Assembly: GCA_026390215.1 (NCBI GenBank)
Contig: JAPLGJ010000112.1
Location: forward strand, 1-11,188
Source of the DNA: Caldisericota bacterium
GTDB lineage: Bacteria; Caldisericota; Caldisericia; Cryosericales; Cryosericaceae
Direction of reading: 5' to 3'
Length of the DNA stretch: 11,188 nucleotides
Shown: piece by piece, positions 5,667 through 11,188 of the stretch
Position numbering within the stretch: the first letter of the stretch is position 1
How the letters are laid out: every line of letters begins with the position of its first letter
The notes under the pieces: generated by a model
The model's input: the letters and a program-made list of their open reading frames with translations, nothing else
The model's database searches: none
What the model was told of the DNA's origin: nothing
Position numbers and translations under genes: made by a program

Positions 5667-7070
5667 TCAGTCCTCCGCAGTCGTGTCGAGAGACTCGAAT
5701 CGGGTGTATCTCTTGTCGAACATCAGCTTCACATTGCCCTGCTTGCCATTGCGGTGCTTCGCGACCAGAGCGTTGGTGGGCGTCCGGGTGTTCATCTCGG
5801 AAGCGTCTGTCGCTTCGTCGGTGTAGAGAAAAATGACAATGTCGGCGTCCTGCTCGATCGCTCCACTCTCGCGAAGGTCGGACAACTGAGGCTTCTTGCG
5901 GTCTCTCTTTTCGATGTCCCGTGACAGCTGAGAAACGACCAGGATCGGCACATTGAGTTCGCGGGCCAGGTTCTTGAGCATACGGGTGATCTGCGCCACT
6001 TCAAGGACGCGGCTCTCGACCTTCTCGCCAGAGGCAGCAAGCTGGAGATAGTCCACAATGAGGAGCTCTACCTTCGCTGTGATGGCCAGGCGCTTTGCCT
6101 TCGCCCGTATCTCGAGAGCGGTCAGCCCCGCTGCGTCGTCGATGTACAGGGGTGCCTCCGATAGCCTGTTGCTGACCTGTGTCAGCGCTTGCCAGTCCTC
6201 TTGCGACAGATAGCCTGACCGAAGCTTGTCGGCCTCGATCATCGCTTCTGACGATATGATACGTTCGGCCAGCTGCTCTCTGGACATCTCCAGACTGAAG
6301 ATGCCCACGGGTTTCTTCAGGCGGACCGCGTTGTACGCCGCAATGTTCAATGCCAGCGACGTCTTGCCGATGCTTGGCCGTGCGGCGAGGACGACCAGTT
6401 CCTGGGGCTGGAATCCGCCGATCTGAAGATCCAGATTCTTGATACCAGTGGCGATACCACGAATGGAACCCCTGTGGTCGTACCGCTCCTCCAGCAACTG
6501 CAACGTCTTCGGGAGGATGCGTTCCAGCGGCATGAAATCACCGCGCACCATACCCCGAGACGCCTCGTAGATGAACTTCTCTGTCCTGTCGATCAGCTCC
6601 ATGGCAGTGACGGAGGGAGAAAACCCGAGCTCGTAGATGTCTCGTCCCGCACGGATGATACTGCGTTTGACCGACGACTCCTTGATGATCTCGGCGTAGT
6701 ACTTGACGTTCTGGGTCGTTGGGACGAGCTCCGTCAGCTTGACGAGGTACGCCACACCACCGACGCGATCGAGGTTGCCGTGACTCTTGATGTCGTTGCT
6801 CAGAACGACCACGTCGACGGGCTTGTTGGACGCCCGGAGGCGAAAAATCGAGTCACAGATGGCGACATGCTCATCGAAGTAGAAGTCATCAGGCTTGAGA
6901 TAGTCCATGACCTCGTCGACGGTGAGATTTGAGACGATGAACGAGCCGAGCAGCGACTGCTCGGCTCCCATATCATAGGGCGGGACAACGTTCCCCGGAT
7001 TCGAACCGGCTTCGTTCTGCCCGGCTCGCGGACGCGCTTCGTCTATCTGGGCATCACTTCGGTCAGGCAT
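5667..7070 (-). CDS. dnaB: replicative DNA helicase DnaB
   Basis: This 467-residue protein is the hexameric helicase that unwinds DNA at the replication fork and binds primase. Residues 31-170 form the N-terminal DnaB domain (PPYDMGAEQSLLGS onward), followed by a linker and the RecA-like ATPase domain. Walker A is ARPSIGKTS (230-238), the catalytic Glu is in FSLEMS (258-263), Walker B is LLIVDYLQL (336-344), motif H3 is SQLSR (380-384), and RESGAIEQDAD (400-410) and KHRNGKQG (438-445) carry the DNA- and arginine-finger-linked residues. Length is normal and no intein interrupts the motifs. The ATG at 7070 follows the rplI stop by two bases, with only GAGG directly against the start. Translation is therefore probably coupled to rplI. 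The first 30 residues are variable and charged, and a later start at Met34 has no better binding site. It is the last gene of the rpsF operon. Confidence 0.97.
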   Translation of the reverse strand: MPDRSDAQIDEARPRAGQNEAGSNPGNVVPPYDMGAEQSLLGSFIVSNLTVDEVMDYLKPDDFYFDEHVAICDSIFRLRASNKPVDVVVLSNDIKSHGNLDRVGGVAYLVKLTELVPTTQNVKYYAEIIKESSVKRSIIRAGRDIYELGFSPSVTAMELIDRTEKFIYEASRGMVRGDFMPLERILPKTLQLLEERYDHRGSIRGIATGIKNLDLQIGGFQPQELVVLAARPSIGKTSLALNIAAYNAVRLKKPVGIFSLEMSREQLAERIISSEAMIEADKLRSGYLSQEDWQALTQVSNRLSEAPLYIDDAAGLTALEIRAKAKRLAITAKVELLIVDYLQLAASGEKVESRVLEVAQITRMLKNLARELNVPILVVSQLSRDIEKRDRKKPQLSDLRESGAIEQDADIVIFLYTDEATDASEMNTRTPTNALVAKHRNGKQGNVKLMFDKRYTRFESLDTTAED

Positions 7071-7072
7071 CC

Positions 7073-7528
7073 TCAGTCAGCTTCCGTGACGGTGACGGAG
7101 ACGAGAGCCGTGACCTGGGGACTCAACTTCAGGGCAATCGCATACACGCCAAGCGCTTTGATAGGTTCATCGGTGCTCACGGTTCTTTTCTCCACGGCGA
7201 CACCGAGCTGACTGCCGATGGCGGCAGCGATTTCATCCGGAGTGATGGCGCCATACAGTCTTCCTTGTGGTGTTGCTTTGGCGTGAACGGTAACCGCCTG
7301 ACCTGCAAGTCTTGCCGCCAGGTCCTGGGCCCGTGCAAGCACAACATCCTTTTCCTGAGATACTGCCATCTTGTGTTTGCTGAGGGCGGCAACTCTCTCG
7401 GATGTTGCGTCGACGGCCAGGCGCTGGGGAAGGAGGTAATTGGCAGCATAGCCCACAGAAACGCTGACCACGTCATTCTTGTGGCCAACGCCCTTGACGT
7501 CGGCGAGCAGAATTACCTTCCTGTCCAT
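7073..7528 (-). CDS. rplI: 50S ribosomal protein L9
   Basis: This 151-residue protein starts MDRKVILLADVKGVGHKNDVVSVSVGYAANYLLP, the L9 N-terminal rRNA-binding domain (KVILL-DV--G-G near 4-14, GYA-NYLLP at 26-34). The typical 'GYARNY' Arg is Ala here. A long helix (about 40-75) links it to the C-terminal domain (about 76-148) containing GRLYGAIT and the closing Val-rich strand. Size matches the family. L9 binds 23S rRNA near the L1 stalk base and helps keep the reading frame. The ATG at 7528 is 13 bases after the rpsR stop. No clear ribosome binding site is present, so coupling to rpsR is likely. It lies between rpsR and dnaB as in many bacteria. Confidence 0.97.
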   Translation of the reverse strand: MDRKVILLADVKGVGHKNDVVSVSVGYAANYLLPQRLAVDATSERVAALSKHKMAVSQEKDVVLARAQDLAARLAGQAVTVHAKATPQGRLYGAITPDEIAAAIGSQLGVAVEKRTVSTDEPIKALGVYAIALKLSPQVTALVSVTVTEAD

Positions 7529-7541
7529 GGTTGGTGTTGAA

Positions 7542-7811
7542 CTAGCGATTCACGAACGGCAGGAGAGCCATGACGCGAGCTCTCTTGACGGCGCCCGCAA
7601 GGGCACGTTGGTGCTTGGCACACACGCCCGTCGCCCTGCGAGGAAGGATCTTGCCCTTGTCGCTTACGAAACGGCGCAGCCGTGAAGCATCCTTGTAGTC
7701 GATATCATCAGTCTTGTCTGCGCAGAATGGGCAGAACTTCTTACGCGCGCGAAAGAAAAAAGACTTCTTCTTGCCGGTCTTGCTCGGTTTCTTGAATGGT
7801 GCATTTGGCAT
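7542..7811 (-). CDS. rpsR: 30S ribosomal protein S18
   Basis: This 89-residue protein has a basic N-terminal tail (KKPSKTGKKKSFFFRARKK) and then the conserved core: FCPFCADKTDDIDYKD, RFVSDKGKILPRRATG, VCAKHQRALAGAVKRAR and MALLPFV. The pair CPFC (27-30) and the later C-x-x-H (CAKH) mark the cysteine-containing, zinc-ribbon-like form of S18. S18 sits on the platform of the small subunit and forms a heterodimer with S6. AAGGAG lies 9 bases before the ATG. It follows ssb by 19 bases in the operon. Assignment is very safe, while actual zinc binding is inferred. Confidence 0.97.
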   Translation of the reverse strand: MPNAPFKKPSKTGKKKSFFFRARKKFCPFCADKTDDIDYKDASRLRRFVSDKGKILPRRATGVCAKHQRALAGAVKRARVMALLPFVNR

Positions 7812-7830
7812 GATAGTCTACTCCTTCATC

Positions 7831-8304
7831 TCAGTTGAATGGCACGTCGTGGTCTTCAGAGCCGGAGCCTTGCTGCAGCGATCCCTCGGGGACTTCAAAG
7901 TCCTTGAGAAGATCATCTTCGCCAGCTGCTTCACTGGGCTCACCGGCACTCTGACGGTTCTGGGGAGCACCGATGACCTCGAATGTCGTGGCCACGATCT
8001 CCGTGGCACGCTTCTTGGTTCCGTCGTTGGCGGTGTAGTCTCTTATGGACAGGCGTCCTGTCACGAGAACGCGCAGGCCCTTCTCAGCTGACTTCTCGAT
8101 CTTGTCGGCGACGAAGGTCCATGCGTTGACGTCAACGAAGAAGGCTTCTTCCTTCCAATCGCGGACAGACGGGTCTTTGGACGCGTTCCAGCTCCGGTTC
8201 ACAACAATTGAAACACGAGCCGTCTTCTTGCCTGACGGCGTGTACCGGATGTCCGGATCCCTGGTAATCCTGCCTGTGAGGACAACCTGGTTGAGGTCGT
8301 TCAT
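7831..8304 (-). CDS. ssb: single-stranded DNA-binding protein SSB
   Basis: This 157-residue protein has an N-terminal OB fold (about residues 1-112): MNDLNQVVLTGRITRDPDIRYTPSG, then ARVSIVVNR, FFVDVNAW, KGLRVLVTGRLSIRDY and FEVIGAP. A flexible acidic tail (about 113-157) follows and ends EDHDVPFN. It coats single-stranded DNA and recruits replication and repair proteins through the acidic tip. The tip normally ends in Pro-Phe, as in DDDIPF, but here one Asn follows the Phe before the TGA, which I checked codon by codon (CCA TTC AAC TGA). The ATG is 2 bases after the rpsF stop, with GAGGG at 6 bases inside the rpsF end, so translation is coupled. Location between rpsF and rpsR is the standard arrangement. 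Confidence 0.97.
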   Translation of the reverse strand: MNDLNQVVLTGRITRDPDIRYTPSGKKTARVSIVVNRSWNASKDPSVRDWKEEAFFVDVNAWTFVADKIEKSAEKGLRVLVTGRLSIRDYTANDGTKKRATEIVATTFEVIGAPQNRQSAGEPSEAAGEDDLLKDFEVPEGSLQQGSGSEDHDVPFN

Positions 8305-8306
8305 CG

Positions 8307-8720
8307 CTAGCCCTCAGGTGCAGGGGCAGGTTCAGGTGCAGGGGCAGGTTCAGGTGCTGGTGCAGCTACTGGAGCGGGTTCGGCTTCAGGGCTCATCTCC
8401 TGAGGAACAACCGTCTCGACTGGAACGACAGTCTCCTTGTGCTCGGGACGCGTAACCATCCACCGCATGATGTCTTCGTTCACTCTCAGCTGCTGCTTGA
8501 GAGCATCAACCTCGCCAGGTTCGCACTCGAATGCGATCACCCAGTAGTAGCCATCCTGTTTCTTGTCGATCGGATACGCCATGCGACGACGGCCCCATGG
8601 GTCTGCCTTCAGAATCGTGCCCTTCGATGAGATGAAGGACTGAACGGTAGTGGCGACAGCCGTAGCTTCTTCCTCCGGCATTGTCCCGTCCACGATAAAC
8701 ATCAATTCAAACTCTCTCAA
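8307..8720 (-). CDS. rpsF: 30S ribosomal protein S6 with Pro-Ala-Glu tail
   Basis: From the TTG at 8720 the protein has 137 residues and begins (M)REFELMFIVDGTMPEEEA, matching the usual S6 N-terminus. The core contains GTILKADPWGRRRMAYPIDKK and DGYYWVIAFECEP, and ends around MRWMVTRPEHKE at about residue 95. A low-complexity tail rich in Ala, Pro and Glu follows, built partly from two perfect 18-base DNA repeats coding APEPAP. S6 pairs with S18 on the 30S platform. The frame is also open from a GTG at 8759, but that would add 13 residues encoded by the leader hairpin and the ribosome binding site. AGGGAGG sits 5 bases before the TTG, so I take the TTG. It is the first gene of the operon and its leader may carry an S6:S18 autoregulatory element. 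Confidence 0.94.
   Translation of the reverse strand: MREFELMFIVDGTMPEEEATAVATTVQSFISSKGTILKADPWGRRRMAYPIDKKQDGYYWVIAFECEPGEVDALKQQLRVNEDIMRWMVTRPEHKETVVPVETVVPQEMSPEAEPAPVAAPAPEPAPAPEPAPAPEG
8315..8357. repeat. 18-base tandem repeat in the rpsF 3' end
   Basis: Two perfect copies of an 18-base unit (aggggcaggttcaggtgc, at 8322-8339 and 8340-8357) follow a partial copy at 8315-8321. On the coding strand each unit encodes six residues of an Ala-Pro-Glu tail. The number of units may vary between strains by slippage without breaking the frame. Confidence 0.85.
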
Positions 8721-8725
8721 CAGTT

Positions 8726-8771
8726 CCTCCCTTTGGACTTGGATTTCGGCCGTCTTCACGACGGCAGAGAG
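8726..8771 (-). promoter_or_regulatory. rpsF leader structure, candidate S6:S18-binding element
   Basis: Read on the minus strand, the leader contains CTCTCT (8771-8766), a perfect hairpin GCCGTC-GTGAA-GACGGC (8765-8749), then CGAAA, and finally AGGGAGG (8732-8726), the rpsF ribosome binding site. CTCTCT can pair along its whole length with AGGGAG (one G-U pair), closing a stem around the hairpin. If the hairpin is closed as CCGTC/GACGG, an unpaired CCG is left at its 3' side. Published S6:S18 mRNA elements have a closing stem, a hairpin and a conserved CCG in the bulge, and are reported in rpsF leaders of many phyla. Here the stem would hide the binding site, so excess S6:S18 could shut off the operon. 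The fold was done by hand. Confidence 0.5.
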
Positions 8772-8778
8772 CGACCAT

Positions 8779-8806
8779 AGTATATGCAGGAGCTGCAGCG
8801 ATGCAA
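8779..8806 (-). promoter_or_regulatory. promoter of the rpsF-ssb-rpsR-rplI-dnaB operon
   Basis: TATACT (8784-8779) is a strong -10 box on the minus strand, and TTGCAT (8806-8801) lies 16 bases upstream as a weaker -35. The predicted start is near 8772, giving a leader of about 52 bases that begins almost exactly with the CTCTCT strand of the leader structure. This agreement supports both calls. Confidence 0.6.
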
Positions 8807-8841
8807 CCGGAAGGACCCTTCACGGGAGCATTCGGTTGCAT
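8801..8841. repeat. 9-bp inverted repeat between apeA and the rpsF promoter
   Basis: ATGCAACCG (8801-8809) and CGGTTGCAT (8833-8841) are perfect inverted copies separated by 23 bases, inside which CCC-ttca-cGGG could form a second small stem. It starts about 20 bases after the apeA stop on the minus strand and includes the rpsF -35 box. It may be an apeA terminator lacking a T-run, or a protein-binding site acting on rpsF. Confidence 0.45.
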
Positions 8842-8860
8842 TACTCTGAATTGCAGCGAG

Positions 8861-10252
8861 CTAGCGGGCCTTCTCCAAAAACGTCTTATAAGCGAGATAG
8901 CAGGCGTACAGGTCTGCCTTGCTGGCCAGTTCCTGCGGGGCATGCATCGACAGAAGCGCAGGGCCGGCGTCAAGCGTTTCGATACCGCGCTTCGACAGGA
9001 ACTTGGCCACCGTGCCACCTCCACCCACGTCGACCTTGCCCATCTCAGCCACCTGCCACGGGACGTTGGCCTCGTCCAGCAATGCGAGCACTTTGTGAAG
9101 AGTCTCGGCCGAAGCGTCATGGGCTGAGGACTTGCCCCGGGAGCCGGTGAACTTGGTAATCACGATGCCGTTGCCGATTGTGGCAGCGTTCGTCGGTTCG
9201 AACACGTCCAGGTAATTGGGGTCCATGCCGGCATCTACGTCGGCGCTGAGGGCCATGGAGCTCCAGAACACCTGTCTGGCCGTGGTCCTTTCGCCGGTCG
9301 CGAGGATGAGCCGCTCAATGACCAGTTCCAGGAACTCGCTCTGCATACCGGTGTCGCCGTCGCTGCCAATCTCTTCCTTGTCAGCGAGGAACACGACCTG
9401 TGTTCGCTCAGGGTCCTTCTTCTGGTCCATCAGGGCGCGCAGGGCTGTGTACCCGCATATCCTGTCGTCATGTCCATAGGCGAGAATGAGTCCGCGGTCA
9501 AAACCGACCTCCCTGGGCTTCATCGCCGGCACGAGCTCCAGCTCGGAGGCCGCGAAGGCCCGCTCTTCGACATTGAGCTGTTCGGCAAGCAGCTTCAGGA
9601 CATTCGTGCGAACGGGCGTCTTGTCGTCCTTGTCGTCAGTGGGAACGTGGCCAACGATGGCGTCGAGCGCCTCGCCTGAAACGCCTTCGCTCAGCTTTTT
9701 CTCTCCCTGAGCCTGTCCCAGGTGCGGCAGGATGTCGGAGATGTTGAACACCGGGTCACTGTCTTCCTCGCCAATGCGAAGTTGAAGCTTCTTCCCTGCC
9801 TTGTCATAGATCACGCCGTGCAAGGCAAGGGGGATCGTTACCCACTGGTACTTCTTGATTCCACCATAGTAGTGGGTCTGGAAGAGGCTCAGCCCTGTGC
9901 TTTCGAACAGCGGGTTCTGCTTGACGTCGATGCGCGGAGCGTCGACGTGCGCGGCCACGATGTTGACGCCCTCTCCAAGAGGACGCTTCCCGAGCCTCAC
10001 GATCAGGGCGTTCTTGCCCCGGTTTATAAAAATCAGTTTCCCACCTTTGGGCAATGCTTCGGCAGAGAGAGCGTCGGCAGTCTTGTAGCCGCCAGCCTGG
10101 GCGATGACCGTCGCTGCCTCGACGAACTCGCGTTCGGTCTTGGCGTCCCTCATGAGCGACATGTACTCCGCAGCCAGTTTGTCGGTCGCCTTGCGATCGA
10201 TGCTGTTCCAGGCAGACGTCTTGTTCAACCCAATGTCCTTGGACTTCGTCAC
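8861..10252 (-). CDS. apeA: M18-family aspartyl-type aminopeptidase (ApeA-like)
   Basis: This 463-residue cytoplasmic metallopeptidase should remove N-terminal residues from peptides using two metal ions in a dodecameric shell, as known for the family. Likely metal ligands and catalytic residues are His102 and Asp104 in AAHVDAPR, Asp262/263 in YGHDDR, the pair Glu293-Glu294 in ADKEEIGS, Asp338 or Asp340 in SADVDAGMDP, and His437 in LLSMHAPQE. LFQTHYYGGIKKYQW (123-137) and the overall length fit the ApeA branch better than ApeB. The start is a GTG at 10252 with GGAGGTG about 6 bases upstream. No signal peptide is seen. It is transcribed alone on the minus strand, back to back with the DUF4388 gene, with its own promoter. 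Substrate preference cannot be read from the sequence. Confidence 0.95.
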   Translation of the reverse strand: MTKSKDIGLNKTSAWNSIDRKATDKLAAEYMSLMRDAKTEREFVEAATVIAQAGGYKTADALSAEALPKGGKLIFINRGKNALIVRLGKRPLGEGVNIVAAHVDAPRIDVKQNPLFESTGLSLFQTHYYGGIKKYQWVTIPLALHGVIYDKAGKKLQLRIGEEDSDPVFNISDILPHLGQAQGEKKLSEGVSGEALDAIVGHVPTDDKDDKTPVRTNVLKLLAEQLNVEERAFAASELELVPAMKPREVGFDRGLILAYGHDDRICGYTALRALMDQKKDPERTQVVFLADKEEIGSDGDTGMQSEFLELVIERLILATGERTTARQVFWSSMALSADVDAGMDPNYLDVFEPTNAATIGNGIVITKFTGSRGKSSAHDASAETLHKVLALLDEANVPWQVAEMGKVDVGGGGTVAKFLSKRGIETLDAGPALLSMHAPQELASKADLYACYLAYKTFLEKAR

Positions 10253-10280
10253 TATTCACCTCCGAGTGTGTGAGAAGGTC

Positions 10281-10309
10281 AGCATACCTTGAAATTCGAC
10301 CGAAATCAA
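10281..10309 (-). promoter_or_regulatory. promoter of apeA
   Basis: TTGATT (10309-10304) and TATGCT (10286-10281) on the minus strand are 17 bases apart and lie 29 bases before the apeA GTG. The region overlaps the plus-strand promoter of the divergent gene. Confidence 0.5.
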
Positions 10310-10316
10310 ATAGCAT
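10289..10316 (+). promoter_or_regulatory. promoter of the DUF4388/roadblock pair
   Basis: TTGAAA (10289-10294) and TAGCAT (10311-10316) are 16 bases apart, with a predicted start near 10323 and a leader of about 20 bases. The -10 box is part of a perfect 10-base palindrome, TAGCATGCTA (10311-10320), which could be an operator. GGAGGA then lies 5 bases before the ATG. Confidence 0.5.
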
Positions 10317-10343
10317 GCTAAGTCAGAGGAATGGAGGAGTCCT

Positions 10344-10886
10344 ATGGAATTGCGCGGTGACTTGCAGAGCTTTCCGCTTGCCCAGCTTGTTCAGACCTTG
10401 GACAACGCTCAAAGAACTGGAAAGTTGGACATACAAGGGCATCTGGGCAGCTTTGCCATCTTCTTCCAGAGGGGCAAGGTCATCCATGCACAGTCACCGT
10501 ATAGCAGCGGGCTACCCGCATTCTTCGATGCCTTTCTGGAGCATGACGGTACGTTCAATTTCGCATCTAACGTCATCATGCCGCCTCGAAGGATTACCCA
10601 GAGCAACACGAGTCTCCTCATGGAGGCAACGGGCCTTGCCGACGAATACGCGCGGGCAGGGAGCCACGCGGAACCGTCGGAGCTGCAGGTCAGCCTGGTC
10701 GAGAATGACTCCGACGTGGCTGTTACGCTGACTGCCGATGAGTTTCTCCTCCTGCAGAAGGCTGGCGAGCAACAGTCGTCCGACAGGATTCTGAAGGAAG
10801 CTGAGTTCGGGTTCTTCCGCGCATGGGCAGCCCTCAACGGTCTTGCGGACAAGAAGATGGTTACGTTGTCGAAATCGGAGGCATAG
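10344..10886 (+). CDS. DUF4388 (PATAN-type) domain protein
   Basis: This 180-residue soluble protein begins MELRGDLQSFPLAQLVQTLDNAQRTGKLDI, the characteristic DUF4388 opening: 'G-L-x-x-f-x-l-x-x-l-l-Q-x-L' followed by a T-G-x-L turn. FAIFFQRGKVIHAQ (37-50) and GLPAFFDAFLEHDGTFNF (56-73) follow as in the family. After a variable linker (about 80-125), the C-terminal part, LTADEFLLLQKAG onward, looks like a small helical domain closing with GLADKKMVTLS. DUF4388 proteins are regulatory or scaffolding partners found near two-component and small-GTPase systems. The exact role is unknown. The ATG at 10344 is supported by GGAGGA at 5 bases. Its TAG stop is followed at once by the ATG of a roadblock protein, so the two are probably made together. 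Confidence 0.88.
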   Translation: MELRGDLQSFPLAQLVQTLDNAQRTGKLDIQGHLGSFAIFFQRGKVIHAQSPYSSGLPAFFDAFLEHDGTFNFASNVIMPPRRITQSNTSLLMEATGLADEYARAGSHAEPSELQVSLVENDSDVAVTLTADEFLLLQKAGEQQSSDRILKEAEFGFFRAWAALNGLADKKMVTLSKSEA

Positions 10887-11188
10887 ATGGAAGGTCAACT
10901 GTCTTCACTGGTAATTACGAAGGAAGATATCGAAATCATCGACGAGCTGTTCTCACAGTACCTCGTTGATTCTCAGGCAAAGGACATCATCCTCCTCAAC
11001 AAGAGCGGCGAGCTTCTTGCGAAGAGTGGTGCCGTGACGCGAGAGTCGGCAATCGCCGTATCCGCTTTGGCGGCCGGTGTCTTTTCGGCCACGAATGAGT
11101 TGGCGAAACTCCTCGGAGAACATGAGTTCACCCTGACGTTTCACCAGGGCAAAGAGACCAACATCCATATTTCGCTCGTAGACCCGCT
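10887..11188 (+). CDS. roadblock/LC7-domain protein, 3' part beyond the window
   Basis: I translated this frame directly: 100 codons are visible from the ATG at 10887 to the right edge. It starts MEGQLSSLVITKEDIEIIDE. A central stretch, DIILLNKSGELLAKSG (about 33-48), is the roadblock beta-hairpin that in MglB- and LC7-type proteins carries 'ilv-d--G-lla'. A helix rich in Ala (VSALAAGVFSATNELAKLLG, 58-77) follows, then FTLTFHQGKETNIHISLV (81-98). Such proteins dimerise and regulate small Ras-like GTPases. The start directly abuts the TAG of the DUF4388 gene, and the pairing of these two domains next to an MglA-like GTPase is common. No GTPase is inside the window. I am fairly sure of the fold, less so of the partner. 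Confidence 0.8.
   Translation, partial: MEGQLSSLVITKEDIEIIDELFSQYLVDSQAKDIILLNKSGELLAKSGAVTRESAIAVSALAAGVFSATNELAKLLGEHEFTLTFHQGKETNIHISLVDP

Noticed and set aside
8315..8357. Repeats in the rpsF end as a CRISPR array
   Set aside because: The units are 18 bases, directly adjacent without spacers, and in frame as protein-coding repeats.
8721..8759. GTG start at 8759 for rpsF
   Set aside because: It would place the leader hairpin and the AGGGAGG ribosome binding site inside the coding region; the TTG at 8720 gives a normal S6 start.
9722..10273. Plus-strand open frame of 183 codons opposite the start of apeA
   Set aside because: apeA motifs are continuous on the other strand and this frame has no family features.

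Overview
The window looks like bacterial chromosome carrying mostly core genes. Codon use favours G or C at third positions and starts include ATG, GTG and TTG. The order rpsF-ssb-rpsR-rplI-dnaB is typical of Firmicutes, Thermotogae and neighbouring deep lineages. An M18 aminopeptidase of the ApeA type, a K+-dependent membrane pyrophosphatase, an LCP-family protein and a DUF4388/roadblock pair would fit an uncultured anaerobe, for example of the Caldisericota/Cryosericota type. That placement is a guess from gene content and I cannot confirm it here.

Layout. Positions 1-2940 (minus strand) hold a surface-polysaccharide group in the order LCP transferase, GT2 glycosyltransferase, DUF4330-like anchored protein, O-antigen-ligase-like membrane protein; the last runs off the left edge. 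Positions 3065-5095 (minus) encode an ion-pumping membrane pyrophosphatase. Positions 5146-5600 (minus) hold four intact tRNA genes with encoded CCA (Lys-TTT, Glu-TTC, Val-CAC, Thr-CGT), plus a 5' half of tRNA-Asp(GTC) that stops just after the anticodon loop and abuts tRNA-Thr. Positions 5667-8720 (minus) are the ribosomal protein/replication operon rpsF-ssb-rpsR-rplI-dnaB. Its short leader can fold into a structure that resembles the S6:S18 autoregulatory element and covers the rpsF ribosome binding site. Positions 8861-10252 (minus) encode the M18 aminopeptidase. From 10344 (plus) a divergent pair begins: a DUF4388 (PATAN-type) protein followed directly by a roadblock/LC7 protein cut by the right edge.

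How the parts work together. The left group probably builds and attaches a cell-envelope glycan: the glycosyltransferase extends lipid-linked sugars, the ligase-like protein polymerises or transfers them, and the LCP protein attaches polymer to the wall or another acceptor. The pyrophosphatase couples PPi, a by-product of tRNA charging and polymer synthesis, to an ion gradient, and may be read from the promoter ahead of the Asp-half/Thr tRNA unit. The right end probably starts a small-GTPase regulatory module of the Mgl/roadblock kind, but no GTPase is visible.

I saw no mobile element, CRISPR array or defence system. The most unusual items are the truncated tRNA-Asp, the rpsF leader structure, and an SSB tail ending one residue beyond the usual terminal Phe. 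Every stretch longer than about 300 bases without a protein gene is the tRNA region.
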